Assembly (NCBI GenBank): GCA_963576785.1
Contig: OY756141.1
Span: 3,100,001-3,164,000 of the forward strand
Direction: 5' to 3'
DNA from: Chlorophyllum brunneum
Lineage: Eukaryota; Basidiomycota; Agaricomycetes; Agaricales; Agaricaceae
Length of the DNA: 64,000 bases
This document shows, piece by piece, positions 24,050 through 34,900 of this stretch. Numbering within the stretch: the first letter of the stretch is position 1; every line of letters starts with the position of its first letter. The position numbers and the translations under genes were made by a program. The notes below the pieces were generated by a model. That model had not been told where the DNA came from. It was given only the letters and a program-made list of their open reading frames with translations, and did no database searches.

Positions 24050-24850
24050 TCAATCCTGGGTGCGGCAGACGACCCGACCATCGACCAAGCAGCGTGAATC
24101 CACCGACTCATCGAACACGCCAACCTTCCAACATATGGGAGGCCTCGTGTTCCCTGTACTGTCGGCCCAAGCGCCGCTATCCATTCCTTGATCGTCGATC
24201 TCACATCACATCGCGAGAAGCACCATAAAATCGCCGACCGCGCAGCGAGTAATTACTCATTCATTCGGCCCCCTGGGATATAGAGCCGTCACCTCCCGTT
24301 TTGACCGAAACAGCTATCCGGTGCTTTCACTCGGAATCTCGACTCGGTTAAACCACCGCTCCCTTCGCCCCATACCCCACCGAACGGTCCTCCATTCCAT
24401 CGAGGAGGCCTCTGTATACCGGACCGAGGATTACGCAGAATTGTTGAAGCGTGAAAGCTTGAATTATTGGCAGACTATACATATAGGCTGCTCCTAGGCC
24501 CTTCCCCCACAAAGACATCATTCTGCCCCCCTTTCCCAAATGGGCCTGAAGCAACCCCTTCCCCTGATACTATTCCCGTGGAATTGAATGACGGATTCGT
24601 TGTTTGCTGACGTCGTCGTTAACCAACGACCCAACTCGGGCTACTCTTGCTTTATTGAATTCGTCAAACTGGCCGAACCCGAAAGGATGACTTTTGCTCA
24701 TCGCAGAGGTATGCAAGCCAGTTTCTTCGTCTTCCGAGGGCTAGCCTCTGACATTTTTTACCATCATAAGAGCGGCACACCGAGGCTTGGGCTTCTGTGC
24801 AAGATCATCGTCGCTCGTATATCTCCATTCTCTTCTGTCTCCTAATTTAT
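24050..24850 (+). pseudogene. 'Z' segment at the inner end of the left arm
   Basis: The pieces ISHHIARSTIKS and the preceding PTFQHMGGLVF align with SHRITRSE and PIYQPDGQPRV in the Z segment of the right arm (45.5-45.7 kb). Stops interrupt the frame. The 85-codon frame at 24588-24845 is open but has no recognised counterpart. This is the innermost repeat-derived DNA before the thiamine gene. Confidence 0.35.
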
Positions 24851-24996
24851 GACCTTGAACCTGTGTACCTTACGAGGATAATTGTTGCGATTCCTAGCAT
24901 GTAAGAGCGCGGACCGAGTCAGATCAGGAACTTGCCGATAAGATAAGCGAGGCCAAGATTTGTACCCGATATGACGTCGGTTTCTTGTATACTTCC

Positions 24997-27123
24997 ATGG
25001 CAGCGACAAGACATTCTCCCTCCGTTCTTACCATTGCCGGCTCTGACTCTAGTGGAGGCGCAGGAATCCAGGTAAACTACTACGCCTCGAAATGCAGCCA
25101 AGATTTAACAAGTCGAGTTTCTCCAGGCTGATCTCAAAACCTTCTGCGCCTATGGCTGTTACGGCACAAGCGTTATCACAGCACTCACAGCGCAAAACAC
25201 CACTGGGGTCGAGGATGTTCACCCAACTCCACCCTTATTCATCGAGAAACAGGTGTACTCATTTCTTAGCTTATACGCAGGAACTGCGAACTGAGTATAC
25301 CTGATAGGTCCAAATGGTATTGTCAGACATAGATATCAAAGCCATTAAAACGGGCATGCTCTTCGATGCTGAAAACACACGAGCCGTCGTACGCAGTATC
25401 AAAAACCACTATTCTTCTTCTTCTCCGACTTCGAAACCACCAATTGTTTGTGATCCAGTATGTGTCTCGACATCAGGACATACTCTATTACATTCCGATG
25501 CCCTGGAAGTCTTCATCAATGACTTTTTCCCCCTTGCAACCCTCATAACCCCAAACAAATCCGAAGCAGAACTCCTCCTCTCCCAACGCGGGTTTTCTAT
25601 CACGATTACCACTTTGGAAGACATGATCTCTGCTGCGACTCGTATGATATTTATCTTTGCATCTCATGCGGTTTTAGTCAAAGGTGGACATATAACTGCT
25701 AGTGTTCAGGATGTCAACAGGTTGGCGGAAGCGAATCCTGAGCTTCGTGTGGTCCGACACGGATTGTTGCAGGAGAATATGGAAATTCTGTTGGCGGGGA
25801 TGGAGGGAAGGAATGATGTCGACCTTGACCCAAGTTTGGTGGTGGATGTTTTACAGGAGAGGGGAGGCGAGACGACCTTATTCGTGAGACCGAGAGTGGA
25901 ATCCAAGAGTACACACGGGACTGGGTGCACACTTAGTGCTGCTATCGCTTGTACACTCGCTCAAGGCAAATCGCGTGCGTTTATCTTCTGGCCTTGTTGC
26001 CAGTGTTCTGACTGAACGAGACGTTATCTAGTGGTCGACGCTGTTGACAGTGCGACATTGTATACGCATTTGGGTATAGAAACAGCTGAGGCTATCGGTA
26101 AGGGCCACGGCCCACTCAATCATCTCCACTCGACAAGTAGGATGCTCATACCAAGGTATCCTGATAAAGTCGCCGTATCGTTTCAATCTCACGCATCTTT
26201 ATAGACCAACCTCACACAACCCGTATCCGTTCACGAAATATCTCATCAACAGCACAGCGTCGACTTGGAAGGCCTATGTTCAACATGACTTTGTCAAGTT
26301 ACTGGGAAAGGGCACCTTACCTCGTTCAGCTTTCCTGCACTTTATTATGTAAGACTTTAGATGATCTGCACATCCGCTCAACTCACAATCCGAGCTTTTA
26401 GTCAAGATTATCATTATTTGAAATATTATGCACGCGCATATGGGTATGTACATCCCTTAACTTCTTGTCCAGATGTACCTCTACTATTTACAATAGGTTC
26501 GTAGCGGCCAAATCATCAACATTTGTCCAGATCGACTTTGCAACTCAAACCGTCCTCAATATCCTTCATGAAATCAACACCCACAAGGCGTTCTGCCATT
26601 CATTGGGCGTCACCCAAGAAGAGCTCCAGTCGGCACCGGAATCAACAGCGACGACGGCATATGGGGCATATATCATCGACACTGGATTCCAAGGCACGTA
26701 CCCCCTAAGGAATACCTAGAACAAGCGTTGACGGGAATATCGTGTTGTACAGGTGACAGCACAAAATTGTTGATGGCGCTCCTCGCTTGCCTATTGGGTT
26801 ATGGAGAAGTTGGACTATGGTTGAAGAAGGAAGCGGCGAAGGAAGGATCTTGGGTCGTGTACGAGAACAACCCATACAAGCAGTGGATGGATGATTATTC
26901 AGGGCCAGATTACCAACAGGCGGTGAGGTTGGGGCTAGGTACGTCGGGTGCATAATCGAGGTATGACGTTGAAGCCAATGATATTTACATTGTAGACGTG
27001 ATTGAAGCGCGAGCTTTGAGTGACCCGCCGTCCGCTGCTAGGTTGAACGAGTGGAAAACAGTGTGGGAGAGGTGTACGTTGTTGGAAACGGGATTCTGGG
27101 ATTCGGCAATGGCGCATGCGTAG
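24997..27123 (+). CDS. THI20: HMP/HMP-P kinase fused to TENA/THI-4 domain (THI20-type)
   Basis: This is a bifunctional thiamine-metabolism enzyme. The N-terminal ThiD-like kinase phosphorylates hydroxymethylpyrimidine and its monophosphate. The C-terminal TenA-like domain belongs to the aminopyrimidine salvage family. The start is MAATRHSPSVLTIAGSDSSG, with the substrate loop AGSDSSGGAGIQADLK rebuilt across intron 1. Other kinase motifs are IKTGML, CDPVCVSTSGH, TPNKSEAELLL, LVKGGH and the anion-hole GTGCTLSAAIACTLA. The TENA part includes FLHFI...QDYHYLKYYARAYGL. It continues through YGEVGLWL to the terminal FWDSAM. About eight introns are needed. The ATG at 24971 is in another frame. The gene ends 103 bp from the convergent NTH1. 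Confidence 0.92.
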
Positions 27124-27226
27124 GTGGTGTGGAGTGAGCCTCCGAAGGTGTGGGTTATGTATTGATTAGATGTGTGATATAAGGTAATTTGAGTTCTGAT
27201 TCCTGTATATACGTAGGTCTGTCGTG

Positions 27227-28697
27227 TTATGGTGCCTCGGATTTGGGTATTGGGAGATTCCCGTCTTCCTCCTTGGGCATGATTTCTAGTTGTGCCATGG
27301 ATTCCTGGTCAATAGGTGGGTTCGGGAATTTGATTTCTTCCTCCGTTTCTAGCTCTACTTTCACCTTGGCCGGTGAATCGAGAACCACAGCCTTGCGTTT
27401 GTTGGATTTGACAGCTTTTTGAGCACTTGGACAGAGCCCTTTTGTTGAGAGCTCGCATATGTCACAGCGGGGACCGACGGGAAGGCAAATTACCTGAAGA
27501 AGCAGGGTTAGCGAGGGATGGTAATTGAGAGCTGCGACTATGCTTGCCTGTCCGAAACCCACGAGCATGTGATTGATTTCTCGATGGAACTCGGTTGGAA
27601 GCCAAGATTGTAGATTCAGCCTGGAAACAATCAGAATTTGATGGCGAGGAAGAGATGAAGAGGTACGAACCTGGTCTCTTCAGGGTTCTTTGTTGGTTTC
27701 TTATGCCAACCAAGGCGGTTCGTTATCCGATGGACATGGACATCAACTCCGATACCGTGATTTCTGGAGAAAAGGGGTCAAGACACGCGTCATAGGACAT
27801 GAAAGGTGTATTTACAAGTCCCAGGCAACTTGAAGCGCTAAAAATGCCATCTTAGGTCCTACTCCTGGTAAAGAGCAAAGCTCATCGACGGTTTTTGGGA
27901 CGTCAGAGTCAAAGTCATCGTGGAGCTTCTGGGCCGCTTGCTTGATATATCTTGATGTGCGTGTAAGCAAGAAACCTTCGGCAGAGAGCATGGTACTCAC
28001 CCCGTCTTTCGCCTCCAGAATCCAACTTTGTTTATAGCTTCCGAAATAGCGGACTCATCTGTCGCAATGACCGCGTCTACAGACAGAGTTCCACCAACAG
28101 CAGCTCTGAGCTTGCTAACGGCGGCATCGGTAACCTCATCTTTAGTTTGCGACGAGAGCATAAGAGATATAAGCGTCGCGAATCTTCTGTTCTTTGTCAA
28201 ATGAGCTGCGACTCTCTTGGCTGAACAAAACAAGGACGCACCTTTGGATCACTCTCTTTATGTTGTGCCTGGTCGCATCCCATCGTGTCTACAGGTGCTG
28301 TAACACGCGACCGCATCTCCTTGATGGTGTCGTAGACCTCCCTCCAGTTCTGTGGTGCTGGGTGAGGTATAGCCAAAGTTTGAGGTATGAGTTTGGGTTT
28401 CTTCGGCGAAGGTGCTCTGGCAACTTTTCTCGGGGACGAGGCGTCGGCCTTTTGGCGCTTCCTTGGTGTAGGAAGAGATATGGAGGAGGTAGATCCCTCA
28501 TGTTCTCTCTTGATCCGTTTGGTCCGTTGTGAATTTTCTGGTGAAGGCTCTGGTGTTCCAGACGATATGTTGTCGGGGTCGTAGATTGCTACGTTGGCGT
28601 TGAACGTGCTCGGGCGAGCCTTGAAGCTTAGAGAGCGTGTTGTTGTCCTGGTTATCCTGGAGCTGCTGGCCATGATGACCGCGATCGGTTGTAACAT
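27227..28697 (-). CDS. NTH1: Endonuclease III homolog (left copy)
   Basis: A bifunctional DNA glycosylase/AP lyase for oxidised pyrimidines in base excision repair, in nucleus and possibly mitochondria. The N-terminal 150 residues are basic and low-complexity (nuclear-signal-like RKRQK and KKPK). The HhH-GPD core includes [15 protein letters not shown], the hairpin [13 protein letters not shown] with the catalytic Lys, and [12 protein letters not shown] with the catalytic Asp. The iron-sulphur loop is [19 protein letters not shown] (spacing 6-2-7). A 70-residue acidic/Lys tail follows. Intron 1 (28192-28241, 50 nt) joins DPK to NRRFATL and intron 2 (27951-28000) joins WRRKTG to YIKQ. Both end in AAG rather than CAG/TAG. 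The start may be 28697 or the in-frame ATG at 28673 (MASSSR). A paralog begins at 62961. Confidence 0.9.
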
Positions 28698-28946
28698 ATA
28701 TTAAGAAACGCACTGTGTACGCTTGTTATGTTCTGAAGGTCAGTAGGTGTTGCTTCAGACCTTCAGCTCGCTTTGCTATCCTTGCCTTAGAAATCCTCGC
28801 TGAGATCATGACTCCCTTTCCCTGAGCACGTAGCTAGGTGGATTGCTGCTCATACAGCATACGAAGTGACCCGCCCCTTGCGATGATGGCTAAAAATAGC
28901 CTGCCATGCGCTCATGAGGCATAACAGCTTTGATTTCCCTTCCACT

Positions 28947-31375
28947 ATGATACTCGAGTGGTTCCTACGTTTTATACCTTCTGGATCGACCACAAATGAA
29001 GACGGTCAAGAGCAAGCTCTGCCAGAGGGGGTTCATGGGCATGAAGGTTGTCGGATCGCTGTGATGGCCCATTAGATGTGCTTAAATTCATTGTGATTCT
29101 AGGAGTCCACACCAACAGTCCGCATGGTGGATTCTTCGCCAACGCCACAGGATCCAACTTTCACCAACCCATGATGTTCGACATGCAGAACCCGCAATTC
29201 TACCAGATGACTTACAATACCATCATGAATGGGACAACAGGTATAGCACTCTATCGTACCCAGAGACTCAGCTGACTCTTGGTAGCTCTCGAACGCCTTC
29301 TTCCTCACACCTGCCCAGGTGCTGCAGTCGATTCAAGTGCCCGACACCCTCCTCCTCAGTGTCATCCCGGAACCCGCCAGCGCATCGGATCTGTACTCGA
29401 GAAGTGGCTCAACAATCCACATCGCCTATGGAAGGTGACATGGCTCAGCGGCTTCGCTGGTACAGGAAAGTCAGCAGTAGCCCAAACATTCGCCGAGCTC
29501 TGTGCCAAGAAATGTCGTCTTGGCGCATCCTACTTCTTCTCTCGCCCGAACAATCGGAACGACCCAAGGACGGTTGTACCGACCATCGCATATCAACTAG
29601 CTGTTTATATTCCTGACTACCGACCCCTTCTCGCAAATTGCATTGCAAATGATCCTGCGATTCTCGATAAGACGCCACGCGCACAAATGGCGAGCCTCAT
29701 TGTCGAACCTCTCTCCATCCTACAAATGCGTAGCCATCGAATAGCCCATTCGCCACTCGTCGTCGTCCTGGATGGACTAGACGAATGCAGGGGAATCGAT
29801 GTGCTTTGCGGAGTCGATGCACAGTGTGACATCATCGAGATGATCGGTGAAGTGGTCCGGTTGAAGGCCGATCTTCCCCTCATCTGGTTAATCTCCAGTC
29901 GCCCCGAGCCGCATCTCAAGTATATTTTCTCGAGGGCAGATTTCTCTATTGGCTGTGGCCGAGAGATGCTTGTGATTGACGCGGAAACACGGGGCGACGT
30001 TGAGCGCTATTTGCGTGATTCCTTTAGTGATATCCGGGCTCGATTCCCATACGTCACGGATGCATCATGGCCTTCCGGACCGCAATTACAAGAGGTCATA
30101 GATACCTCGTCCGGCTTGTTCGTGCTTGCATCCACAATCATCAGATATATAGGCGACTCGAGCCATGCTAATCCAATGGGACGCCTCGTGGACTCTCTGG
30201 CGTTTATGGGGAACGCAGACAGGGTTGTCACGGGCAATCCCCTCGAAACACTCGACCTACTTTATTCTCGGATACTCGACGATATACCAGACGATATCCT
30301 CCCGACGACGAAATTAATATTAGGTCTTGGCATCTATTTCGAGCTTATCCATGCCGGCATCGGCTCTGTGCAGACGCTATGCAATTTCTTATGCCTGACC
30401 AGACACGAGTTCTACAATGCCTTGGCCAAAGTCCACTCATTGGTTGACGTACCCTCCCCTGAGAAGGCCACCGATGTTCACCTGCGCGTCTATCATGCAT
30501 CATTCGAAGATTATCTCCGTTCCTCCGTCCGCTCTGGGAGATTCTTCATAAACGAACGAGATATTTACGTCGAATCCAGCAAAATGGCTCTCTTCTGGTA
30601 CACAACAATTCTTGATGTTTCTGATGGTGTGTCAACAATAGCGTTTACGACTTTTCCCTCACTCGAGACTCATGTTCTTATGCAGGCGCGAAGTCTACTA
30701 GCACCACTACCATCTTCCCAGGTTTGAAGTGGTCTTCGTCCCAAGCCGATCCTGAAATCTTCTGGGCAATCAAGTTTTTTTCCCACAACCAATGGGGGAT
30801 GCGCTATTCTGTCCTGACTCACGGAAATGTACGAGATCTTCTGACCCAGATTGAAGACTGTGATTTCAGGTATATGATGCCTGGTGGCAGTCAGCACTTC
30901 TATAGATTTACTAAATGGTTGTACAACTCAGTGAGTGCAACGATTTTCTATTGATATGCTACTGAGATACTGCTCTGGTCACTTAGGGTTCCCTGAACAC
31001 TCTTTTGCGCACCACGCCAAACAACCACCTGGACGAGATATTGTTGGAAAAAGTTAATTTGGAGCTAGCGCAGTGTTTAAAACCTATAAACTTCTCCAAG
31101 GTGTGTTGTTGACCAATCACTCGGCTGCCATTCTCATTATATCCAAGGTTCTGCCTTCCGGGTATCTGATCATCGGTCATGGTGTACGGACCTGTTTATT
31201 CTGGTTTATTGCTCGGCGCACGAAGGGGAGGTGTTGGTTGAGAACTCCGGCGCTACCTGGACAAAACTATACGGTTGGAGACTGTGTTATTCAGAAGTTG
31301 GGACCAAAGTGGTGGGACGATATGGGATTTATATCAATGATTTCGCCTATGTGCTCATGGAAATCGGATGAATGA
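28947..31375 (+). CDS. NACHT-domain STAND NTPase (NLR-like), full-length copy
   Basis: A fungal NLR-like signalling NTPase. Such proteins are linked to non-self recognition and cell death, but this one's partner is unknown. The ATG at 28947 (MILEWFLRFIPSGST) is supported because the relic at 44905 begins MILEW at the same place. An intron joins GHEG to VHTNSPHGGFF, and another (29232-29285) joins NGTT to ALERLLPHTCPG. The NACHT domain has Walker A GFAGTGKSAVAQT, Walker B LVVVLDGLDEC, the arginine sensor LISSRPEPHLKYIF, and a winged-helix part ending near YHASFEDYLRS. The C-terminal 200 residues contain no WD40, ankyrin or TPR repeats. The last exon is uncertain because the frame may change after about 31200, where a different frame (EGEVLVENSGATWTKLYGWR) looks more protein-like. 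Partial copies lie in both repeat arms. Confidence 0.8.
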
Positions 31376-32194
31376 CGAACGGATGAACGTCCGGATGAAT
31401 CGGGAAGAGCGTCTTTGGTGCACGAGGGCTCGGAAATGAAACAGTTTGAGTTTCTTTCAGTACGAAGTCTGGGCGTACAAGCTAGTGGGGAGCACAAAAT
31501 ACTTACCTCTCCGTCAGAATTCGGAGCTCCAACGTTGAATCCGGACAATTGGTATCTTGATGTCTGTGGACCGACAGCAACTGGTAGATTCGTGAGCGGT
31601 GCACATCCCAAAGCATTGCCGCCGGGGTGTGATTGTTCGGGGTCTGGCTCTGCGGAAGCTGATGGGGCGTTGAGGGCTGTCCGCCGGGATAGATATATGG
31701 TGGGAGTATGTCAAAAGACACTATTTCGCCACGACCTCCTTTTTCTCTCGGGACTGACGACCTGAGAGACCCAATTACAATCATACCAACATTGTATATC
31801 CATTAGCTGTTCACCTTCCCGACTTCGCTTCTCGCAATCCTATCGTCCACGATCCCGTAGATGTCGACTGAGTTGCACGATGTCCCCTCTCTGACGGTGT
31901 TATCTGATTGAAATGTCCAACACCTATAGGTCGTGTATACTCTCTTCGTCTCTGGTTTTGGGCGGATCTTGGCATCAGACCTCCGTTCAACTGCTCGTTA
32001 AACCCCTGAATTTTACTTCGTATTCCTTCCCAATATGTAATTAAACACTGGAACGAGAACGAGTCCAAGGCTAGGCAAGGTCGGATAGTGTCCTCGAGCT
32101 TGCGCTTCTGGTCGAGAAGGCCGAAATATGTTTAAGAGCGGGTTGCTCTCCAATTTCAAAGGTCTTTGAATTTGCGGACACAGTGAACTACAAA
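31376..32194. other. Intergenic region with a NACHT gene scrap
   Basis: No complete gene. The stretch 31745-31870 (plus strand) resembles the YQLAVYIPDYRPLLANCIAND part of the NACHT gene but is full of changes, so it is an old fragment. The 116-codon frame at 31415-31765 overlaps frames on the other strand and has no recognised domain. Confidence 0.5.
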
Positions 32195-33050
32195 CTATAG
32201 CAAGCTACCATGGGACCAAACATCGAGATTAGCACCAGGGGCCAATAACAGCAGCTCATAACAAAGGTCATTGGGAACCGGTTCCATCAATGGTTCGTAC
32301 GGATATGTGCTGGAACTGGGAAAATCGAAAGCGGATGGGATGTAGGGATGAGGTAGGAAATCCATTACCGTCGACGAAGAGAGACCTAGAAGAGCATCGA
32401 GCTCTCCAAAGCTTGTGTCATACCCAATTCCTCCGACGGTGATCTCAGAGTGTCCCCCTTGAGGTCCGTAGTAAGGAGGTAAACTTGATATGATAGGGGT
32501 CGTGTTGGGAGGAGGGGACGGTCGACTACGACGTCTCCGGGAAGTTTTTGGTTTCTGCAATGTGCTCAATTTTTGTGGTACAGTACGAGAATCGATTACT
32601 TACTGTGTGAATGTTCTTGTGTCGGTTGCGTGATGAAGAATCTGCGAATGCCTTAGCGCAGACCGGACACTCGAATGGTTTCTTTCCGGTACTATTCGAA
32701 CATGTCAGGGAGTATGCGGTCCAGACATGGAAGCCATTACACACTGGATGCGAGTGTGCGTCAACATATTGTGAGAATGACTAGTTTCGTATCTGCAATC
32801 TCCTTTATCAGCCCACGGGCATAGTAATCTGTTGAAGCGTCGGTAAGTCAAGACGGAATCCCAAGAGGTGGGTAGCCGCATACTTTGGGAAAGGATGCTG
32901 CTCGTGGGACTGGTAATGATGTTTGGTCAAAAGTCTAATCCTAGGAAATTTTTGGAAGCATAGGCGACAAAGGAATAATATCGGCACATCATCGTCAGTC
33001 GATGGGGTGCTGAGGATTTTGTTTCTACGAGAGGAGGGCGCCCTAGGCAT
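32195..33050 (-). CDS. C2H2 zinc-finger protein, three fingers
   Basis: A probable DNA-binding transcription regulator. Four exons join cleanly. A 56 nt intron joins HPFPK to LLCPWADKGDC. The next intron rebuilds the classical linker HTRIHTGKKPFECPVC. The third (donor gtaagt) joins NIHT to KPKTSRRRR. Finger 1 is CRLCFQKFPRIRLLTKHHYQ. Finger 2 is a CPW-type finger ending HNMLTHTRIH, with an unusually wide C-x7-C spacing. Finger 3 is CPVCAKAFADSSSRNRHKNIH. The tail is basic (SRRRRSRP) followed by a Pro/Ser/Tyr-rich region of about 100 residues, which may act in activation. The regulated genes are unknown. Confidence 0.82.
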
Positions 33051-33558
33051 TTTACGGGGAGGTAGGCACGAAAGGGAATTTGAAGCCAGAGAGAAAGAAA
33101 TATTTCGAAGAGTTCGGGACCAGGAGCGGTGTTATATATGACTACATTGAATAGAACATTATGTCCACGAGGGTGGAACATGACGAAGAGAGCACATATC
33201 CTCTTTCAGAAACTTGCAGCTTGGAAACGCTCTAGCTTCAATAATCAGGGTTGTTTTCAGGATCTTGCGCTTGGACTTGGATGGCCTGACTCATTGATCG
33301 AGATTTTGCGGGAGTGGCGAGGAGAAGCGCGCCAATTAGCTGGGTATGTGGGGACGGAATTGGTTAGAATGGGCTGTCATTGAGTTGTGATGGCGGGGGC
33401 GCGATTGTTTCGCCCGTTGTCGCCGCACTGACATATGCGACCCTGTCAATTAATGTACAGAATTGTGGTCATGTGACTTGGCGTGCTATACTGGGTTCCG
33501 TGACGCGAACCTCGGTCCTCCGATCTTTGCAACACTTCAGCCAACTGCACGCGATAAC
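33051..33558. other. Divergent promoter region
   Basis: This region separates the zinc-finger gene (minus) from the RING gene (plus) and should hold both promoters. An open frame at 33129-33383 is present but has no known feature or supporting copy. No clear TATA pair was seen. Confidence 0.4.
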
Positions 33559-34720
33559 ATGTCCCAACTGCTTTGTATCATCTGCGACAGAATCGACACT
33601 TGTGATAGATTCCTATCCCAACACTGCGGTGCGTGCCATGCTGTGCGTTCGTGTTGCTCACACCCATAACGGAATTAGGCCACGTCTTCTGCGAGGACTG
33701 CATATCCCAGATAAGCAGTGACAAAATAACAAAAGTGCCGAAATGTCCGACATGTAGAGCTGAATGGGAATCGAGATCCCCGTTCAGGATTTATTTGAAC
33801 TTTGCTGATGGCGACAGGGCCAATCGACTCTATGACCATCTTGAAAGCATTGGAAAAGACACACCATCTATCTTTGCGAAGAAAGCTGGGGGGATAATGA
33901 GGGAGCTGGTAAATGATTCCAGTGCAGCTCCCAGTGATGACAAAATAGTGTGTATTCTTACTTTTGTTCATCCAACGTGACTAAGACCACAACTGATTTG
34001 GGTCCAATCATTCGTTGCATCCACACAGGCAGCGCTTCTAGGCGCGGCGTGTCGACTTGAGGAACGTGTTTCACCCTTAATGTCCGATTTGGAGCGTGCA
34101 CGGGAGGAAAATGCAACGTTGCGCCAGCAACTTGAATCTGTCCACTTAGAGCTTAAATCAAAAGATGCCCTGACCACAGAAATTGGCCAATTGAGCCACA
34201 CTATAAGGGAACGCGACGTCAGCATTCTCTTAACCCAGAACGAGCTCACGCAAGAAAAACAAAAGAGGAACACTGAGCAAGAAACTAATCGCCGTCTTAT
34301 GCGTTCGCTCCGCAAGAAACAAGAAGAAATCAAGACGAAGGAAAAGGAGATCGGAGAACTCAGATCCGAGATACAGGAGCGCGATAAACGGGTTCGTGGA
34401 ATCTTTCTGTGGCCTTGATCCATGGATTTACCCGTTTTCCACAGCTGGGTCTCGTGAAAACCAAACTTCGAGCATTAACTAAAATTACGAAAGCTACCAA
34501 AACAACGGTACAGAATCCTGATGACTCGCTCATTGTCGAGCAACCACTTTTAGTATGTGGCATACTCTTTATTTTGTGGAACAATGGCCCTATATGTACC
34601 TTCCAGGACATTGAGAACACTGGCCCTCCTAAAGGGTCTCATAAGTCTGAGTCAGGCAGCTCTAATAAACCCTTGACCGCGCTCTTTTCAATTCCCAAAC
34701 GAAGGAAGACCGAAATATGA
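33559..34720 (+). CDS. RING-finger, coiled-coil protein (possible E3 ubiquitin ligase)
   Basis: The C3HC4 RING is completed by the first intron, which joins LSQHC to GHVFCEDC (33628/33629). It reads CIICDRIDTCDRF...CGHVFCEDC...CPTCRAEW. Intron 2 joins DDKI to AALLGAA. A long heptad-rich coiled coil follows (about residues 130-230, rich in Glu, Arg and Lys, for example LRQQLESVHLELKSKD). The C-terminal 80 residues end with the basic IPKRRKTEI, a possible nuclear signal. N-terminal RING plus central coiled coil is the plan of TRAIP/NOPO-like ligases, but I cannot confirm orthology. The start at 33559 (MSQLLCIICD) places the RING at the very N-terminus. Confidence 0.85.
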
Positions 34721-34900
34721 TGATAACCCCCATGTGGAACCTTACGACCTATATCCCTCATCCTTCTATACCCGATCAACCGATACCTTGTAGCGAAGGA
34801 CATTCTTGGCATTATCTTGTGTGTATAAACACAGTGTACTCTTTGATTATCTGGCAACTATAGCTAATGGGGTGTTTCGACAATTGACGAGTCAAAGCGG
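34721..34900. other. Short convergent intergenic gap
   Basis: 3' ends of the RING gene (plus) and the TPR-CCCH gene (minus) face each other. No further feature seen. Confidence 0.4.

Noticed and set aside
29445..29919. Minus-strand frames inside the NACHT gene
   Set aside because: They are shadows of the strongly conserved plus-strand coding sequence.
31415..31765. 116-codon frame after the NACHT gene, considered as a further exon
   Set aside because: No intron was found that joins it to the preceding frame, and the NACHT scrap that starts at 31745 shows this DNA is a mosaic of relics.
33129..33383. 85-codon frame upstream of the RING gene
   Set aside because: It has no motif and no upstream promoter feature, and it sits in a divergent promoter region.
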